NCBI GenBank assembly: GCA_034667645.1
Contig: JAXDQV010000386.1
Coordinates: forward strand, 1 to 24,831
Reading direction: 5' to 3'
DNA: 24,831 nt
Source: JAJPJG01 sp034667645
Lineage (GTDB): Bacteria; Verrucomicrobiota; Verrucomicrobiia; Chthoniobacterales; Chthoniobacteraceae
A program made the position numbers and the translations under genes. Shown here piece by piece: positions 22,746-24,831 of this stretch (the first letter of the stretch is position 1; the number at the start of each line of letters is the position of its first letter). The notes beneath the pieces are model-generated. The model was not told the origin of the DNA. It did no database searches and saw only the letters and a program-made list of their open reading frames with translations.

Positions 22746-23975
22746 ATGTCTGCCGAAACGATTCCCTCCGCCTCGCCGGCCAAGCGCGTGAACCTCCGGA
22801 CGCCGGATGTCATGACGGCCGTGCAGGCGCAGGTGGAATCGCACTATCGGAGCGAGGTGGTCGAAAAGTTGCGCGCGAGCGGCGGCACGCTTTCCCGCGA
22901 TGGCGTGACGGTAAAACTCGCGAAGCAATTCGGCTTTTGTTACGGGGTGGAGCGGGCGATCGATCTCGCCTACGCGGCGGCGAAGGTTTTCACCGATCGC
23001 CGCCTCTTCATCCTCGGCGAAATCATCCACAATCCCGAGGTCAACGAACAGATTCGCGCGCTCGGCATTCGCAATTTGATCGGCCAAACCAAGGAAGCCG
23101 AGGTCAACGATCTCACGCCCGATGACGTGGTGATCGTCCCGGCTTTCGGCACGGACGTGACGACGCTCGGCCGCATCAAACAACTCGGCTGCCAGATCGT
23201 GGACACGACGTGCGGCGACGTGATGAGCGTGTGGAAGCGCGTGCGGCAAAATGCGAGCGACGACGTGACCTCGATCATTCACGGCAAAGCCGAGCACGAG
23301 GAAACCAAGGCGACGGCGAGCCGTGCGATCGTCAGCGGCAAAGGTCACTACCTCGTGGTGCTCACGCTCGCGGACACGGACTACGTTTGCGATTACATCC
23401 GGCGCGGAGGGGACAAACAGGCGTTCCTCGAAAAATTTCGAGGCGCTTTCAGTCCCGGATTCGATCCCGATGTGCATCTCCGCCGCATCGGCGTGGCGAA
23501 CCAGACAACGATGATGCGCGGCGAAACCGAGGAAGTGCAGCGCCGCATCGAGGCCGCCATTCGGGATCGCGACGGCGAACAGGGTGTTAAACAAAGTTTT
23601 CGCTTTTTCGACACCATTTGCGGCGCCACGCAGGAGCGGCAGGACGCGCTCACGCAAATGCTCGACGATCCAATGGATCTGCTGCTTGTCGTCGGCGGTT
23701 ACAATTCCTCAAACACTTCGCACCTCGCCGAGATGGGCGAACACCGGCTGCCGACGTTTTTTGTGCGCAACGCCAGCCGCCTGCAATCGCGCGAAAAAAT
23801 CACGCATTACGATCTGCATCAGCAGCGCGAAATCGAAACGGTGAACTGGCTGCCGGAACGTCCGCTGACCATCGGGATCACCGCCGGCGCGAGCTGTCCG
23901 AACAATCTGATCGAAGACACGATCCTGCGCCTTTTCGAGTTGCACGGAATCGAGCTGGCGGCGTTGCTGAGCTGA
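22746..23975 (+). CDS. ispH: 4-hydroxy-3-methylbut-2-enyl diphosphate reductase, long plant/cyanobacterial type
   Basis: IspH is the last enzyme of the MEP pathway; it reduces HMBPP to IPP and DMAPP using a 4Fe-4S cluster. The three cluster cysteines are Cys65 (FGFCYGVERA), Cys156 (DTTCGDV) and Cys292 (DTICGATQ). Substrate-site motifs include IIHNPEVN (93-100), IHGKAEHEETKATAS (178-192) and YNSSNTSHL. The HEETKATAS and NSSNTSHL forms, and the length of 409 residues versus about 316 in E. coli, match the plant/cyanobacterial branch. An N-terminal extension of about 50 residues precedes the core. The start has a strong ribosome site. Its TGA stop abuts the stop of the convergent glycosyltransferase-like gene. 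Confidence 0.97.
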   Translation: MSAETIPSASPAKRVNLRTPDVMTAVQAQVESHYRSEVVEKLRASGGTLSRDGVTVKLAKQFGFCYGVERAIDLAYAAAKVFTDRRLFILGEIIHNPEVNEQIRALGIRNLIGQTKEAEVNDLTPDDVVIVPAFGTDVTTLGRIKQLGCQIVDTTCGDVMSVWKRVRQNASDDVTSIIHGKAEHEETKATASRAIVSGKGHYLVVLTLADTDYVCDYIRRGGDKQAFLEKFRGAFSPGFDPDVHLRRIGVANQTTMMRGETEEVQRRIEAAIRDRDGEQGVKQSFRFFDTICGATQERQDALTQMLDDPMDLLLVVGGYNSSNTSHLAEMGEHRLPTFFVRNASRLQSREKITHYDLHQQREIETVNWLPERPLTIGITAGASCPNNLIEDTILRLFELHGIELAALLS

Positions 23976-24831
23976 TCAGCGGTTGGTCGCGGCGAGGGCT
24001 GCGAAAAATCGCTCCAGTTCGCCGGCCGTAGCCGAAAACGACAGACGCGCTGCCGCGATCGTCCGCGCGGATTCGATCTCGTGTTTCATGCACGATTCAT
24101 CCAGCAGAAGCCGTTTTGCGATTTCGAATGTCTCGGAAAAATCGCGCCCTAATCCACACAGACCCGGGAACGCAACTCGCTCAATGGCACTGTCGCCGCC
24201 CACGCACGGCACGCCGCACAGTAGCGCGTCGCCCGCGACCTGGCCCGGCACTGCGCTGCGGTCGAGCTGCAAGATCAACCGGTGCGGGGCAACGACGCGG
24301 AGGTAGGCAGGATAGGCCATCGGCGCCTCGATGATGTTTGCGTCAGGGATTCCAAACTCGGCCAGCCGTTTCCGGCCGGCCCGGCCATCGCAATTGGAAA
24401 CCGTGATCGGCTCGTCCAGTGTCTTCGCGAGCAGCAATGCTGCGGCGTGATTCCGGGACGGAACGTCGAATTCGCGCGTGCCGATGAACAATCCGCGCCG
24501 TTCCGGGACCGGAACCGAAAAATCCCAGCGCCGGTCGTCCACGGGATACGGCGTCGGGATGAATTCCACATTGCGGGAGCCCGCCGCGCGATAGAGCTCG
24601 ACCAGATCCGGGGTGCTCGAAAGTGCGCCCTGTGCCGCGGCGCAGATTTTTTGGAAAAGCTCCGCGTTTCCTTTCCGGCCGAGCAGCGCCGCGAATTGAT
24701 GCAACCCGCTTTCCTTGACCGAAACCGCGACGACTTTTCCGGCGACCAGCAGATTGTTTAACTCCGTCAAACACCGCTTTAAATCGCGTTTCAGCAACAG
24801 CAGGATATATGGCTGCGAATCCGGGATCGCC
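23976..24831 (-). CDS. Glycosyltransferase-like protein (partial, 5' end outside window)
   Basis: The frame is open from the right edge of the window to the stop at 23978-23976, giving about 284 visible residues. The pattern resembles a GT-B glycosyltransferase: a conserved-looking PTPYPVDDRRWDF stretch, then RRGLFIGTREFDVPSRN opening the C-terminal half, and finally GDALLCGVPCVGGDSAIERV, which fits the acceptor/nucleotide-sugar loop where related enzymes have a Glu-containing G-x-P-V motif. A helical tail follows. The family assignment is by general pattern only, and the sugar and acceptor are unknown. The first visible residues (PDSQPYILLLLKRDLKR) look like the middle of a domain, so the real start is upstream. 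Confidence 0.6.
   Translation of the reverse strand, partial: AIPDSQPYILLLLKRDLKRCLTELNNLLVAGKVVAVSVKESGLHQFAALLGRKGNAELFQKICAAAQGALSSTPDLVELYRAAGSRNVEFIPTPYPVDDRRWDFSVPVPERRGLFIGTREFDVPSRNHAAALLLAKTLDEPITVSNCDGRAGRKRLAEFGIPDANIIEAPMAYPAYLRVVAPHRLILQLDRSAVPGQVAGDALLCGVPCVGGDSAIERVAFPGLCGLGRDFSETFEIAKRLLLDESCMKHEIESARTIAAARLSFSATAGELERFFAALAATNR

Noticed and set aside
22095..23657. Minus-strand open frame of 520 codons opposite the YkuD and ispH genes
   Set aside because: Both plus-strand genes have intact catalytic motifs; the antisense frame spans two genes and their gap and is a compositional artefact.

Overview
The window is high-GC bacterial chromosome, densely packed with ordinary housekeeping and cell-envelope genes. 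No mobile element, CRISPR array, tRNA or rRNA gene was seen. The organism is Gram-negative: there is an LpxL-type lipid A acyltransferase, a TolQ/ExbB plus ExbD motor, an AsmA-like protein and a lipobox L,D-transpeptidase. Four traits together suggest the PVC superphylum, most likely Verrucomicrobiota: a plant/cyanobacterium-type long IspH, a TPR–ExbB–ExbD–ExbD operon, a TMTC-like membrane protein with TPRs, and many lineage-specific secreted proteins. This placement is an inference from gene content, not proof.

Layout. (1) 1-2552 (+): the end of a phosphate-uptake operon, pstC (3' end only)-pstA-pstB-phoU. (2) 2599-7357 (+): a TMTC-like TPR membrane protein tightly followed by signal peptidase I (lepB), then a polytopic membrane protein coupled by a stop/start overlap to an ABC ATPase with degraded motifs. 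(3) 7516-8013 (+): an isolated small secreted protein with the only strong intrinsic terminator in the window. (4) 10748-8061 (-): a four-gene operon of a TPR protein, an ExbB-like channel with a C-terminal zinc ribbon, and two ExbD proteins. (5) 10822-13178 (+): a PpiD/SurA-like membrane chaperone, a small TPR protein and a secreted protein. (6) 14505-13180 (-): an AsmA-like protein, diverging from an ABCG-like fused exporter at 14549-16324 (+). (7) 16375-18962 (+): three unknown membrane or secreted proteins, then a small convergent membrane protein (19204-18959, -). (8) 19263-23975 (+): metG, an LpxL-like acyltransferase, a YkuD lipoprotein and ispH. (9) 24831-23976 (-): a partial glycosyltransferase-like gene running off the window.

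How the genes work together. Much of the window serves the envelope: protein export processing (LepB), folding of exported proteins (PpiD-like), energised inner-to-outer membrane work (ExbB/ExbD), lipid A acylation, peptidoglycan cross-linking, isoprenoid precursor supply (IspH) and probable intermembrane lipid handling (AsmA-like). Genes are packed tightly. Several starts overlap the preceding stop (ATGA or TGATG), and three convergent pairs have stops that abut or share bases.

No gene-free stretch exceeds 300 bases. The longest is 7358-7515 (158 bases), where I see only a short TCGATCGA palindrome and an A-rich leader, with no convincing promoter. Few starts have a clear Shine-Dalgarno sequence; ispH is the plain exception.

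No unmistakably new system was found. The best candidates for a second look are the zinc-ribbon ExbB operon, the degenerate ABC ATPase with its membrane partner, a patch of foreign-looking codon use inside metG, and a perfect 9-base inverted repeat before the L,D-transpeptidase gene.
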